A stretch of 64,000 bases of DNA, from assembly GCF_000172555.1 (NCBI RefSeq), contig NZ_ABOX02000001.1, positions 128,164-192,163 of the forward strand. The letters are read 5' to 3'. The stretch comes from Pedosphaera parvula Ellin514 (GTDB lineage Bacteria > Verrucomicrobiota > Verrucomicrobiia > Limisphaerales > Pedosphaeraceae). The position numbers and the translations under genes are program-made. The notes under the pieces are model-generated. The model was not told the origin of the DNA. It searched no databases and saw nothing but the letters and a program-made list of their open reading frames with translations. Of this stretch, positions 35,701 to 43,613 are shown piece after piece (position 1 is the first letter of the stretch; each line of letters begins with the position of its first letter).

Positions 35701-38326
35701 CAGCACGGATCTCTGTGGGCGAGCGACTACCTACACTTATGACGCGGTTGGTCACCTCATACAGACCACTTATCCCGACGGCAGCTATGTTGCCAGTAGC
35801 TATGACTTGGCAGGTCAATTCAAATATTCCACGATGACCACACCATCAGCAGGAATGTTACCGTCAACGACGATCACCACCGCCAAATATGGTTACGATT
35901 CGGCAGGGCGGCGGATTGCAATGACTAATGCCCTCTATCAAGTGACGCGCTTTGCGTATGATGCGAATGGGAACCAGACCAATATCGTTGACGCTCTGAA
36001 CCACACCAATTCGCTGGTGTATGACGCGCTCAACCGTCAAAGCGCGATGATCTATTCCGATGGCACGAGGGAAAGCTATGGCTTTGACGGCCTTGCTCGA
36101 AAGACAGCCGTCACCAATCAGGCGGGCATCGTCACGCTGTTTGGCTTTGATGCTCTTGGACACCTGACAGCGGTAACCAACAATTTTGGCGGTGCGGCTC
36201 AGGCCGTCACCAAATATGTGTATGATGAAGTCGGCAATCTGGTCCAACAGATCGACGCGCTCAATCACACGAATTTGTTCGATTACGACAACCTGGGCAG
36301 GCGCACGAAACAAACTTTGCCTGGAAATCAGATTTCTTTATTCAGCTACGATGCCGTGGGTAATCTGATTCGGGAGACCAATTTCAACGGTGTGGTCATT
36401 ACCAACCAATACGACGCTCTCAATCGCCTCACCAACAAATCATCTGCGGGCGGCTATAAAATAACCTTTGCCTATTCACCAACCGGGCAGCGCACGAACA
36501 TGGTGGATGCCAGTGGCACGAACAGTTATACGTATGACAGCCGTGGACGCTTGCTGACCAAGATCACGCCGCAAGGAACGCTGACCTACACTTACGACGG
36601 CTACGGCAACTTGGCGACGATTCAATCCTCAACTGCTGGCGGCACGTTACTGTCGTATGGGTATGATATTTTGAACCGATTAACGAACGTCGTGGATCGC
36701 TTCACCAACTCGACGGTTTACAATTTCGACGTTGTTGGAAATTTGCAGACGGTTCAGTTGCCCAACAAAGTTACGAACAGCTACACGTACGACACGCTCA
36801 ACCGGCTCACCAATCTTACTGCCAAATCAAGCGGCGGCACCGTGGCGAGTTTCGCTTACAAACTCGCCTTGGCTGGCAACCGCACGAATTTGACCGAGGC
36901 ATTGAATGGCGTGAATCGCACCAATTCGTGGAGTTATGACGCGCGGTTTCGTTTGACCAACGAGACCATCACCGCGTCCGCCGCGCCCACCGGCACGATC
37001 AGCAGCAAGTATGACAGTGCTGGAAACCGGACGAACCGCACGAGCAGTGTTGCAGGAGTTGGAAGCCAAACTTTCAATTTCAACGCCAATGACCAAATCA
37101 GCACAGATGTCTATGACAGCAACGGAAACACACGAACCAACGGCGCAAATGTGTTCTTTTACGACGCCGAGAACCGGTTGACCAACGCCACGGTCGGGGG
37201 AACGAACATCACTGTCATTTATGATGGTGATGGCAACCGTGTCCGCAAAATCATCGGCACGACCACCAATTTTTATCTCGTGGACGACTTCAATCCGACC
37301 GGCTACGCCCAAGTGTTGGAGGAAAAGACGGGCACGAATCTGACTCGCATCTACACCTACGGCCTCACCCTTATCAGCCAGCGCGACACCGTGACCCGCT
37401 TCTTTGGTTACGACGGAAATGGCAACACCCGCTATCTCACCGACACAAGTGCCGCCATTTCCGATACGTATGTGTACGACGCCTATGGCGTCCTGGTTGC
37501 CAATTCAGGAACCAGCACAAACTTTTATCGTTATTCAGGTGAACAGTTTGACCCAAATCTGGGACTGTATTATTTGCGCGCCCGTTACATGAATCCTGAT
37601 ACAGGAAGATTCTGGACGCGGGATTCATTCGAGGGCAACCCGGAAGACCCGAAGTCGCTGCACCGCTACACCTACGGTGAAGGCGACCCTATCGATAACC
37701 GTGATCCAAGTGGGCACGATATTGGCGGTGTCCTGACTGCCATCAATATAAGCGGGATGTTGGCTGCAATGAGCTCTCCCGTAACGACGCGAGCAAGCGC
37801 AATCGTAGGTGGATCGGGTAGCGTGGGAACGTCACGGCCTCTTACTCAGGGAGAAATCACCCTTGCTCAATCGATGTTTGGCGGGAAAATTGATTACACG
37901 AAGGTGAATATCTATCACAAAAAGCAAAACCCACTCCATCCAAAGGAAACCTTGATAACGCCTGATGGAAATATCTACTCCAACCCGAAGGGAAACACCT
38001 ACAGCACTGACTATTCTGCGGCGGCTCTTCCCAACCTCTCGCTTATAGTAACGAGCGAGTTGTTTATTCATGAAATGACACATGTCTGGCAATTTCAAAC
38101 GGGTGTCCATGTGATGGCATCAGCGCTATACAGAAAATACGAGTACGATTACTCAAAATTAGGCACGATAAAGTTCACAGAATATGGGGTCGAGCAACAA
38201 GCAACCATTGTTGAAGATTATTTTCTTCTTAAAAATGGCTACACGAAAAACGACAAGAATGGCAAACCTGTGCAGATGCCTTCCCTTCAAACCTACCAGA
38301 CAGTCACGTCGCCGTATTTCCCTTAA
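32762..38326 (+). CDS. Rhs/YD-repeat protein with C-terminal HExxH metallopeptidase domain
   Basis: 1854 aa. The signal peptide covers ~1-28 (FLCAILFYIPHRALG). Next come chitobiase/CHB-like (IYYTTNGATPTTSD), PKD-like and Ig-like modules up to ~residue 370. From about 380 to 1600 there is a long array of YD repeats (Y-x-Y-D-x-x-G-x-L/N/R). The Rhs core end is visible as GLYYLRARYMNPDTGRF, then YTYGEGDPIDNRDPSGHD. The variable C-terminus (~1660-1854) has PLTQGEITLAQSMFGGKIDY and HEMTHVWQ (H1770-E-x-x-H1774), a zinc metallopeptidase-type toxin or processing domain. Rhs shells encapsulate and deliver such C-terminal domains. A lipoprotein gene starts 6 bp downstream, the usual immunity position. 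Confidence 0.9.
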   Translation: MKSIKLAAIGGLIFLCAILFYIPHRALGQLTISTPTFPTSNTIQLTLSGTQTNLLYNIQYTPALVSVPFSTIATGAQGQTVFNFTMGSSNANFFRAFGMTNASGPLIVSTPAFSPGGGAYSMPQNVIISCSTPLVSIYYTTNGATPTTSDIYIPSGGTVFLSSIVTLKAKAFRSGYVDSGVASATYQINSPPLVSAGPQQIITSASTTLQGYVTDDGLPTGHTLTKTWSKVSGPGTVTFGNASQTNTTATFGADGVYVLQLVGGDSQYNVTNNVTIAVNPTVSVSLNTPADGSIYTVPTNFTLSATAACGSGSVTQVAFYANSTLIGTSTTPPYLFDWKSVSAGTLALTAVAYTTDPANTGLASSPVTVTVNWPTNVGQVTFASTELQVPAAGLPITINRLYDTRFATNGSFGYNGKLDYEQVNIQTSGPLSTGWLGKRSGLTYYVADTAQHVVTVSLSPSEQYSFIPQIIFVLSGTSTINASQVPTCYNAYKVKLAFIPVGQGQLTVSGPSPSRVGMDDGLSGWTVPLTVTRYDSFGFPTSNYEPAFSDFTFTAPDGTKYNFDGNGNLSQHTDRNGNYLQYGYGGIVHSSGKQVLFDRDPTSGNVTAIYDPNSQDGFGGITGPAAVTYGYDALGNLTNVSRLVDRVATNYNTTAYAYTNASFSNNVTAITDPRGIVASRYEYDASGRLTKQYDAFGHFTIFSYDTVTHRQVVVDRLGNTTVQNFTASGLLASLQDAAGGVTAYAYDQQGRKIAQTNALGQVTTYSYDSNDNVTGVTTPIGSSSSATYNSFGEPLVAIDDLGNGTTNVYDVNGNLLLVTNALNIVTAYGYDSQGNTITETNALGLPEQVLVTNAYDQFGNLTNTTTLNVQLSVLNSVGYTYDANGNKLTQTTTRTASGSTQTILMQWNYDAANRITATVDTLNNTNFTVYNGIGKQAQTVDALNHTNLLYYDANGLLTNATYADGLSETIAYDAEQRIVASTDLCGRATTYTYDAVGHLIQTTYPDGSYVASSYDLAGQFKYSTMTTPSAGMLPSTTITTAKYGYDSAGRRIAMTNALYQVTRFAYDANGNQTNIVDALNHTNSLVYDALNRQSAMIYSDGTRESYGFDGLARKTAVTNQAGIVTLFGFDALGHLTAVTNNFGGAAQAVTKYVYDEVGNLVQQIDALNHTNLFDYDNLGRRTKQTLPGNQISLFSYDAVGNLIRETNFNGVVITNQYDALNRLTNKSSAGGYKITFAYSPTGQRTNMVDASGTNSYTYDSRGRLLTKITPQGTLTYTYDGYGNLATIQSSTAGGTLLSYGYDILNRLTNVVDRFTNSTVYNFDVVGNLQTVQLPNKVTNSYTYDTLNRLTNLTAKSSGGTVASFAYKLALAGNRTNLTEALNGVNRTNSWSYDARFRLTNETITASAAPTGTISSKYDSAGNRTNRTSSVAGVGSQTFNFNANDQISTDVYDSNGNTRTNGANVFFYDAENRLTNATVGGTNITVIYDGDGNRVRKIIGTTTNFYLVDDFNPTGYAQVLEEKTGTNLTRIYTYGLTLISQRDTVTRFFGYDGNGNTRYLTDTSAAISDTYVYDAYGVLVANSGTSTNFYRYSGEQFDPNLGLYYLRARYMNPDTGRFWTRDSFEGNPEDPKSLHRYTYGEGDPIDNRDPSGHDIGGVLTAINISGMLAAMSSPVTTRASAIVGGSGSVGTSRPLTQGEITLAQSMFGGKIDYTKVNIYHKKQNPLHPKETLITPDGNIYSNPKGNTYSTDYSAAALPNLSLIVTSELFIHEMTHVWQFQTGVHVMASALYRKYEYDYSKLGTIKFTEYGVEQQATIVEDYFLLKNGYTKNDKNGKPVQMPSLQTYQTVTSPYFP

Positions 38327-38331
38327 CCATT

Positions 38332-38787
38332 ATGAACAAGATATTCGCTATTTGCTGCGCGTTTCTATTATTTCAAGCAGGTTGCTATTTGGGAGACCGA
38401 GCCGCAACAACCCAAATGGTTTCGCTGAACTTTCCTGTGCCAGAGGGACAGACCAAGGCGAGCTTTTCTGTTAATGATTCCGAGGTTCAAGAGGCACTAA
38501 AGCTCATTGACAGTGTGTTGGTTTCCGCCGGATTTGTTCGCGAATCAATCCCTCCTGTCGCGAACCAGCAAGACCCTGTTGCCACCTACTCCAAATACAA
38601 AGGTACAGGTCCACGGCCAGTCGGCGGGCCGCGCGTATATTTTAGAGACGACCGATTGGATGTCGTTCTTGTGGAGGGGGGCAATCGGAATGCGCCTGTC
38701 AGTACAGCCACAAAAGAAATATGCAATTCGTTACAGAGAGAATTGAGCAGTCGCTATGGTGCAAAGAGAGTCCGGGTCGAACGCTAG
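38332..38787 (+). CDS. Lipoprotein, candidate immunity protein of the Rhs toxin
   Basis: 151 aa. The signal peptide with lipobox is FLLFQAGC, so it is probably a membrane-anchored periplasmic lipoprotein. It starts 6 bp after the Rhs stop, where immunity genes usually lie. A paralog lies at 40295-40726, sharing VSLN-P-EGQTKA, the block EVQEALKLID-x-VLVS and a common C-terminus. No catalytic motif was seen. The immunity role is inferred from position, export to the compartment where the toxin domain would act, and duplication. Confidence 0.75.
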   Translation: MNKIFAICCAFLLFQAGCYLGDRAATTQMVSLNFPVPEGQTKASFSVNDSEVQEALKLIDSVLVSAGFVRESIPPVANQQDPVATYSKYKGTGPRPVGGPRVYFRDDRLDVVLVEGGNRNAPVSTATKEICNSLQRELSSRYGAKRVRVER

Positions 38788-38820
38788 GAAAGCAGGCCCA
38801 GTGAGTCTATCCAGTGGAAA

Positions 38821-38856
38821 TGCGATTCATTCGGCTAACACAAGCTCTCCCGGCTT
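38821..38856 (+). repeat. Intergenic repeat A, copy 1
   Basis: A 36-nt element beginning TGCGATTCATTCGGCTAACA matches 39441-39476 at 32 of 36 positions. It lies just upstream of a small lipoprotein gene, and its partner lies upstream of the HEAT gene. It may mark past duplication or cassette-like exchange. Confidence 0.6.
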
Positions 38857-38895
38857 TTTACGTTGGGAGCTACGCCTATGGAAACTAGGCGTCCC

Positions 38896-39387
38896 ATGAA
38901 AAACAAAATCATCTCCGTAGTCTCACTTGTCAGCCTCACGATTGGTATGGTAGTAGCCAGTGCTGGCTGTCATTCCACAGCAACTACCGCTGACCAAAAA
39001 TATAGTGCTTGGGAAGTCGAGACCTTCAAGAAAGAGGCACAATCACATCAGGACGTTGTGTTGGTTTGCATTTACGAAAACCAACTTCAAAGGATGCCTC
39101 TGCCCCACAAACACCGTGTTAACAGCAAGGCAACTGTCGTTCGCAGCTATAAGGGAGCTTGGCAGGTCGGAGAGCCAATCGCCTTTTACCGAGTATTGGA
39201 ATCCGTTCCGCAGGACTGGAAGCCAAATGTTGGCCATCTCGTTTATCTGCTTTTCGATAAACATACGCCGGAGCCAGTCGGTATTGATACGGGAGAAGAT
39301 TGGGCATACAAGCCGGAGTTTGAGCGTGCTTTACGGTCCGTTCCGAGTTCTAGCGCGAAAGAAAGGCGATCCCGTTCCGGTGAGTGA
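38896..39387 (+). CDS. Lipoprotein of unknown function
   Basis: 163 aa from the ATG at 38896 (MKNKIISVVSLVSL), chosen because it begins a clean signal peptide; an upstream start at 38863 adds 11 residues. The lipobox is VASAGC. The mature part contains a beta-rich region (VVLVCIYENQ, TVVRSYKGAWQVGEPIAFYRV) that reads like a small OB- or Ig-like domain. It lies in a plus-strand string of small exported proteins after the Rhs gene. No family was recognised. Confidence 0.65.
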   Translation: MKNKIISVVSLVSLTIGMVVASAGCHSTATTADQKYSAWEVETFKKEAQSHQDVVLVCIYENQLQRMPLPHKHRVNSKATVVRSYKGAWQVGEPIAFYRVLESVPQDWKPNVGHLVYLLFDKHTPEPVGIDTGEDWAYKPEFERALRSVPSSSAKERRSRSGE

Positions 39388-39440
39388 TAAGGTGTACATA
39401 TTTTTTTACAGCAATGTGCCCGGACGTTAGGTTTGAGCGA

Positions 39441-39476
39441 TGCGGTTCATTTGGTTAACACAAACTCTCCCGGCTT
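39441..39476 (+). repeat. Intergenic repeat A, copy 2
   Basis: Partner of 38821-38856 (32 of 36 identical, beginning TGCGGTTCATTTGGTTAACA). It is preceded by CGTTAGGT, which loosely resembles an integron attC core, but no complete attC structure could be shown. Confidence 0.6.
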
Positions 39477-39504
39477 TCGGGCTGCAACCCGCCATACTCA
39501 CACG

Positions 39505-40287
39505 ATGAGAAAACGGTTACGCATCGGGCTTGCCATCTTGGTGGCAGCCCTTGCTGCTGGATTTGGTTGGCAATTGCTGCATCAGAAAGAGCCAAGCTAT
39601 CAAGGACGGTATTTGAGTGATTGGTTGGAAGGAGTTTGGTATCTCGATGGGGGAGTTGATCCAGAGGCCGAGAAAGCCGTCCGGCAAATCGGAACGAATG
39701 CGATCCCGTACTTGTTGAAGTTGGCGACAACCAAAGACTCTGCGTTGAAAACAAAAGTCACGGCGATCTTGCCTGAGAAGTGGTTTGTCAGTTACGCAAC
39801 GCGGTCCACTCACAACCACTTCTCCGCTGCTTTCGGATTTGACGCGCTCGGCTCTGCGGCGAAATCAGCGGTGCCAACGTTGATTGGTTTGTTGGATGAC
39901 AAAGACGACGATATTCGCCAAACGGCTGCGCGTTCGCTTGGTTCAATCGGCCCGGAAGCACAGAATGCTATACCCGGTTTGATAAGGCACCTGAGCGACC
40001 CAAATCAGGACGTGTGTGTCTGTTCAGTCGAAGCTTTGAATAATATTCCACCAAAATCAGTTGAGGAGGTACCGGCTTTGCTACAGGTCTTGAACAGCCC
40101 GCCAAAGGAGTTGTTCATAGCGATCCGGGTGATTGATCGGCTCGGTGAATTTCAAAGCCAGGCCAAAGCAGCCGTTCCGGCCATTCTGCCATATTTGCAC
40201 AACCAAGACATCTCCACCCGTGATTGTGCTGCTAAAGCTCTAAAACAAATTGACCCGGATGCCGCCGCGAAGGCTGGAATCCAATAG
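39505..40287 (+). CDS. Membrane-anchored HEAT-repeat protein
   Basis: 260 aa from the ATG at 39505 (MRKRLRIGLAILVAALAAG); the frame opens earlier at 39433 without a good signal. After the anchor comes the family mark EPSYQGRYLSDWLE, shared with the minus-strand HEAT operon 7 kb away. HEAT repeats include AVPTLIGLLDDKDDDIRQTAARSLGSIG, AIPGLIRHLSDPNQDV and AVPAILPYLHNQDISTRDCAAKALKQID. It ends DPDAAAKAG like the 31488 paralog. The next lipoprotein starts about 8 bp downstream. It probably acts as an exported protein-binding scaffold; the target is unknown. Confidence 0.78.
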   Translation: MRKRLRIGLAILVAALAAGFGWQLLHQKEPSYQGRYLSDWLEGVWYLDGGVDPEAEKAVRQIGTNAIPYLLKLATTKDSALKTKVTAILPEKWFVSYATRSTHNHFSAAFGFDALGSAAKSAVPTLIGLLDDKDDDIRQTAARSLGSIGPEAQNAIPGLIRHLSDPNQDVCVCSVEALNNIPPKSVEEVPALLQVLNSPPKELFIAIRVIDRLGEFQSQAKAAVPAILPYLHNQDISTRDCAAKALKQIDPDAAAKAGIQ

Positions 40288-40294
40288 CTCTCTA

Positions 40295-40726
40295 ATGAAA
40301 TTCATTGCCATCGCATGGGTATGTTTCGCCGGATTGACCATGACCGGCTGCTACCGTGGAGATTCCAGCGCAGTCAGAACTGTTTCGCTGAATCTACCGA
40401 TTCGGGAAGGACAGACCAAGGCAACTCCTTCTGTTGGGAACGCTGAGGTTCAGGAAGCACTCAAACTCATTGATAATGTGCTGGTTTCTAATGGACTAAC
40501 TCCAGTTCCAAATCTCCAGACTCCGAGCCCGGACGGCACCATTCTTCACTATCTGGGTCCTCCGACAAAAGGGTGCAGCGTGTCTCTTAAAGATGACAAA
40601 TTAATCGTTGTTTTCTTGGAGTTCAAGCAACGTCATTCCTCCGAATCCGTAAAAAAAATATGCAATTTGTTGGAGGAAAAGCTAAAGGATCACTATGGTA
40701 ATGAGAGAGTCACTGTTGGTCGTTGA
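40295..40726 (+). CDS. Lipoprotein, second copy of the candidate immunity protein
   Basis: 143 aa from the ATG at 40295 (MKFIAIAWVCFAGLTMTGC, lipobox TMTGC). It is paralogous to the lipoprotein directly after the Rhs gene: both have an EGQTKA-x-x-SV block, EVQEALKLID, and a final helix with KEIC or KKIC followed by a basic R/K-V-x-V-x-R ending. Extra immunity copies next to Rhs loci protect against related toxins in known systems. This supports, but does not prove, an immunity role. Confidence 0.72.
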   Translation: MKFIAIAWVCFAGLTMTGCYRGDSSAVRTVSLNLPIREGQTKATPSVGNAEVQEALKLIDNVLVSNGLTPVPNLQTPSPDGTILHYLGPPTKGCSVSLKDDKLIVVFLEFKQRHSSESVKKICNLLEEKLKDHYGNERVTVGR

Positions 40727-40777
40727 ATGAGCACGGGAAGCACAAAATGCCAGAGGACACGGGCGAAAATTATAAAA

Positions 40778-41551
40778 ATGAAATTTAACACATTCGCGTG
40801 CGTGACCTTGTTCGCTTTTGGTTGCTCCTCACCAACCAGAGTTGGGTCGCGCCCTGATCCCCGTGGGGACGCGTCCCAACTCAATCGCAAAGAGACGCCA
40901 TCTCGTCTTGAAACGGTGAATTATGATTGGGAGAAATACGGCATACGAGTCGCGTTTTACAGGCTGGATCGTGACTCGCTTTGGCGGATGGATGTCAAAG
41001 ATTCGTGGAGCATTTACGACCAGTTCACCAAAGCAGAGAGGACATGGATGGTTTCCGAAAGCAAATGTTCGACCGAGGAATGTCTTCAAATAATCGACCG
41101 AAGCCTTTCGCTCTTTCATGCCGAGAAACCAGCCGCGAAGCTGGGGGAATTGCATTTGGAAATGCAGGTCGTCAGGGATTTATGGGCTGATATTTTGGCT
41201 GGTTTGAATGGAACGCTCTCCACGATAGATATGCAAAAAGCGGCCTCAGGCGCTGACATGCCGGACGAGGTTGATGAAGAACTTCAGAGGGTAGCGAGCA
41301 CATCTGCGACTATTGGAAAAATAAAGGCGCTTCTTGGCCGACATGGAATGTCCGCGCGGGGTGTTTATCCATCTATGCTCACGTTCAAGGACTCACTCAC
41401 CGGTCGGAAATGGTCTGACATAGGCAAGTTGCCAGACGCCGGAGTTTTGGTGCCAGGCATCTTCGCGTTTGACCTTGGTGAATCCAGAATACGGTCGGCA
41501 TCGGACACCGGGGCGAAAGGGCTTACTGTTTCGCAATCAGCGACACGGTAA
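40778..41551 (+). CDS. Lipoprotein of unknown function
   Basis: 257 aa from the ATG at 40778 (MKFNTFACVTLFAFGC, lipobox LFAFGC); an earlier start at 40727 is less likely because it would bury the signal peptide. The mature region is soluble, with a long central helical part (AKLGELHLEMQVVRDLWADILAGL) and a conserved-looking KCSTEEC pair of cysteines. The C-terminus carries DSLTGRKWSDIGKLPDAG. No family was recognised. It follows the second immunity-like lipoprotein on the same strand. Confidence 0.65.
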   Translation: MKFNTFACVTLFAFGCSSPTRVGSRPDPRGDASQLNRKETPSRLETVNYDWEKYGIRVAFYRLDRDSLWRMDVKDSWSIYDQFTKAERTWMVSESKCSTEECLQIIDRSLSLFHAEKPAAKLGELHLEMQVVRDLWADILAGLNGTLSTIDMQKAASGADMPDEVDEELQRVASTSATIGKIKALLGRHGMSARGVYPSMLTFKDSLTGRKWSDIGKLPDAGVLVPGIFAFDLGESRIRSASDTGAKGLTVSQSATR

Positions 41552-41617
41552 GGATGAAAATGTGAACGAAAGTTTCTTTTCTGTTGGCAACTCCCCATCC
41601 CATGAGGAGCAACAAAT

Positions 41618-42163
41618 ATGAAATTCAAGCCTATGAAAATTACTGTCCGTGCTATCGTTGCCGTCTTTGCTCTCTTTGCGCTATCAGCATTTGCTGACGA
41701 GGCATTGTGGACGGCAGCGTTGGTGCATTATGATGTTGGTCAAGATGAGTGGGCTATTTATCCAGCAGTTGAGCCAACGCCGCCGCAACGGTTCGTGGAT
41801 GTGCTACAGGTTATCCACTCCAAGGACAAGAAGGGTCATATACACAGCATTGCACTTGGCAAATTCTTCACCAGAGCCGATCTCCAGTCAGATGTCGTTG
41901 CTTATTTGCAGAAGCAAAAGTTATTTCAGACGTCACCACCTCCTTTTGGGCATAATCGGTGGAATTTCAAGAACAGCGGCGAGATGCAGAGGCTAGTTTC
42001 AGACGCGCTGCTACAATCAAGATTTGTGGACTCGCTTAACAGGGACCTTGCCGCGTATAAATGGAAAATAACTTCCGCAGGTATGGAGAAACTATTTTTC
42101 ACAAAGGAAGACGAGAAGATTGTTTGGCATGCGATTGTGAGCTTTAGCGTTACTAAACAGTAA
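41618..42163 (+). CDS. Secreted protein of unknown function
   Basis: 181 aa. The signal peptide ends in ALFALSAFADE (cleavage after AFA). The mature protein is small and mixed alpha/beta (WTAALVHYDVGQDEWAIYP, KKGHIHSIALGKFF). The start ATG at 41618 is preceded by GAGGAGCAAC, a plausible Shine-Dalgarno. It belongs to the string of small exported proteins after the Rhs gene. Confidence 0.65.
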   Translation: MKFKPMKITVRAIVAVFALFALSAFADEALWTAALVHYDVGQDEWAIYPAVEPTPPQRFVDVLQVIHSKDKKGHIHSIALGKFFTRADLQSDVVAYLQKQKLFQTSPPPFGHNRWNFKNSGEMQRLVSDALLQSRFVDSLNRDLAAYKWKITSAGMEKLFFTKEDEKIVWHAIVSFSVTKQ

Positions 42164-42196
42164 TCTGATTTTCGGGCAGCAGACGTTTCTTCAGCG

Positions 42197-42235
42197 GGAT
42201 TCCCCATCCCCACCTCCTTGGCGTCTGCTGCTCGA
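42197..42235 (+). repeat. Intergenic repeat B, copy 1
   Basis: A 39-nt sequence beginning GGATTCCCCATCCCCACCTC matches 42889-42927 at 38 of 39 positions. Here its right end (CGTCTGCTGCTCG) can pair with GGGCAGCAGACG about 37 nt to the left, forming a long-looped stem. Confidence 0.75.
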
Positions 42236-42281
42236 ATTGTTAAACACCCTTGACCACAAACCGCGAAATGAACCTCCACTA

Positions 42282-42811
42282 ATGGCCCTTATAAACTGCC
42301 CAGAGTGTGACAAAGAAATCAGCAACAAGGCGAAGACTTGCCCTCCTTGTGGCGTGCCAGTAAAGAAGGATGCGCCGGGCTGCGCTCCTATCGGCTGCAT
42401 TTTAATTGCTCTGTTACCTGTGGGCATTTTCGTCTCTATCTGCCTCAACCAAGCCATGGTTGGCACATCAACGAGCCCCAACGAAGCCAGAGGTGACACA
42501 TCAACAAGCAGGAATTCCGAGCCTTATCCAACCGATTCGGTCACACAACAAAAGCTAGCCGATGAAATTGAGAGGTTTGAGACAGTGGGGGTGCTGATAA
42601 AGATTCGCGTTGTGTCTGGCGATCAAGTCGGGTGGATGTGGGCGACAAGTTCTACAAGTTGACCTTGGATGACAAAACTTACCTCAGCGCAGCCATCTAC
42701 AGTGTTTACCATCGAAAGCAATCCTCTGTGAACTTCGTTGTTTTACACGACGCCTACACGGGAAAGAATCTGGGAATGTATGCACCGGGCTATGGGTTAA
42801 AACTGGACTAG
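42282..42811 (+). pseudogene. Zinc-ribbon membrane protein gene with a frameshift
   Basis: From the ATG at 42282 the frame reads MALINCPECDKEISNKAKTC, then PPCG, forming a four-Cys zinc ribbon. A membrane helix follows (CILIALLPVGIFVSICL), then a linker. Near 42620 the frame turns into low-quality sequence and stops at 42662. A different frame picks up at once with VDVGDKFYKLTLDDKTYL and runs through YSVYHRKQSS to a TAG at 42809-42811. A single base change in length around the GTCGGG at ~42628 accounts for this. The N-terminus is paralogous to the zinc-ribbon protein at 44727. It is a disrupted gene, or a sequence error. Confidence 0.6.
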
Positions 42812-42888
42812 GGCATCCATAATCCCGGCAAGGAGGTGACTCACGGTCGCAGGCACTCTAATACCAATCTTCGGCAATAGACAGAATA

Positions 42889-42927
42889 GGATTCCCCATC
42901 CCCGCCTCCTTGGCGTCTGCTGCTCGA
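42889..42927 (+). repeat. Intergenic repeat B, copy 2
   Basis: Second copy of the 39-nt repeat (one mismatch with 42197-42235). The pairing left arm is absent here. The two copies bracket the frameshifted zinc-ribbon gene, so that gene together with one repeat forms a ~690-bp unit. Confidence 0.75.
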
Positions 42928-42955
42928 CCTTTCAAATGCATTGTCTTGACGCAGT

Positions 42956-43474
42956 TTGCTGGAAGGATTCATCTATGGGCTGATGCCTGCTGACTGGGAC
43001 AATGTGCAGATTACGCTTGAAATGCGCCGCATTTGGAGTGTGAAGTCGGACACGCAGCGGATCAACCAGGACGAATTGCTTTTCGCGGATTATGCTGAGG
43101 CTCATGGGATGGTGTTGGAAGCATTGAAGAGGGTTCATGAGGATCTGCATCAGAAGCTCAGGGAAGAGAATAAACAAATTAATCCCATTGGCTTGTCTAT
43201 GATCGTCGTGAATTGGCCGCATCACGACAGGCATCACATGGAGCAACCATTCGACTTCGAGCGGGCTGTTAACAGGGTGCTGGTCCTCACGCATTGGGCA
43301 CATCTGGATGGGCTAGCCACCGTTTACCTGGAAAGAATCAAGGGCAGGACTTCTGAATATGCTGAGCGGGTTCTGGCTGAAACCTTGGGGGATGCTGAGC
43401 ATGTCAGGATCAATCCCAGCTATGTAGAGAAGTTGATAAGAAAGCGGTCTAACCTTGTAATTCAGAGCTTGTGA
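42956..43474 (+). CDS. Hypothetical protein, possibly partial
   Basis: 172 aa from a TTG at 42956, or 163 aa from the ATG at 42983. It is a soluble, mostly helical protein with a His-rich segment (NWPHHDRHHMEQ) and a charged helix (EALKRVHEDLHQKLREE). The composition looks genuinely coding, but no family was recognised. The in-frame stop just upstream and the weak start raise the possibility of a missing N-terminus. It follows repeat B copy 2. Confidence 0.5.
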   Translation: MLEGFIYGLMPADWDNVQITLEMRRIWSVKSDTQRINQDELLFADYAEAHGMVLEALKRVHEDLHQKLREENKQINPIGLSMIVVNWPHHDRHHMEQPFDFERAVNRVLVLTHWAHLDGLATVYLERIKGRTSEYAERVLAETLGDAEHVRINPSYVEKLIRKRSNLVIQSL

Positions 43475-43613
43475 CCAGGCGCGAGTTGGCTACGATCGTA
43501 ACGACTAGATCATAGTCAGCCCTGAGTGGGGTTGTTTCCTTCCAAAGACCAGTTCCAGAAATGGGCTGGTCTTTTGGTTGAGAGCGAAGGTCATGCGGCT
43601 GACCCACAAAAGT

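Noticed and set aside
39421-39480. Possible integron attC site (GTTAGGT near the repeat)
   Set aside because: Only the GTTRRRY-like core fits. The opposite core and the paired arms of an attC could not be found, and the other repeat copy lacks the core.
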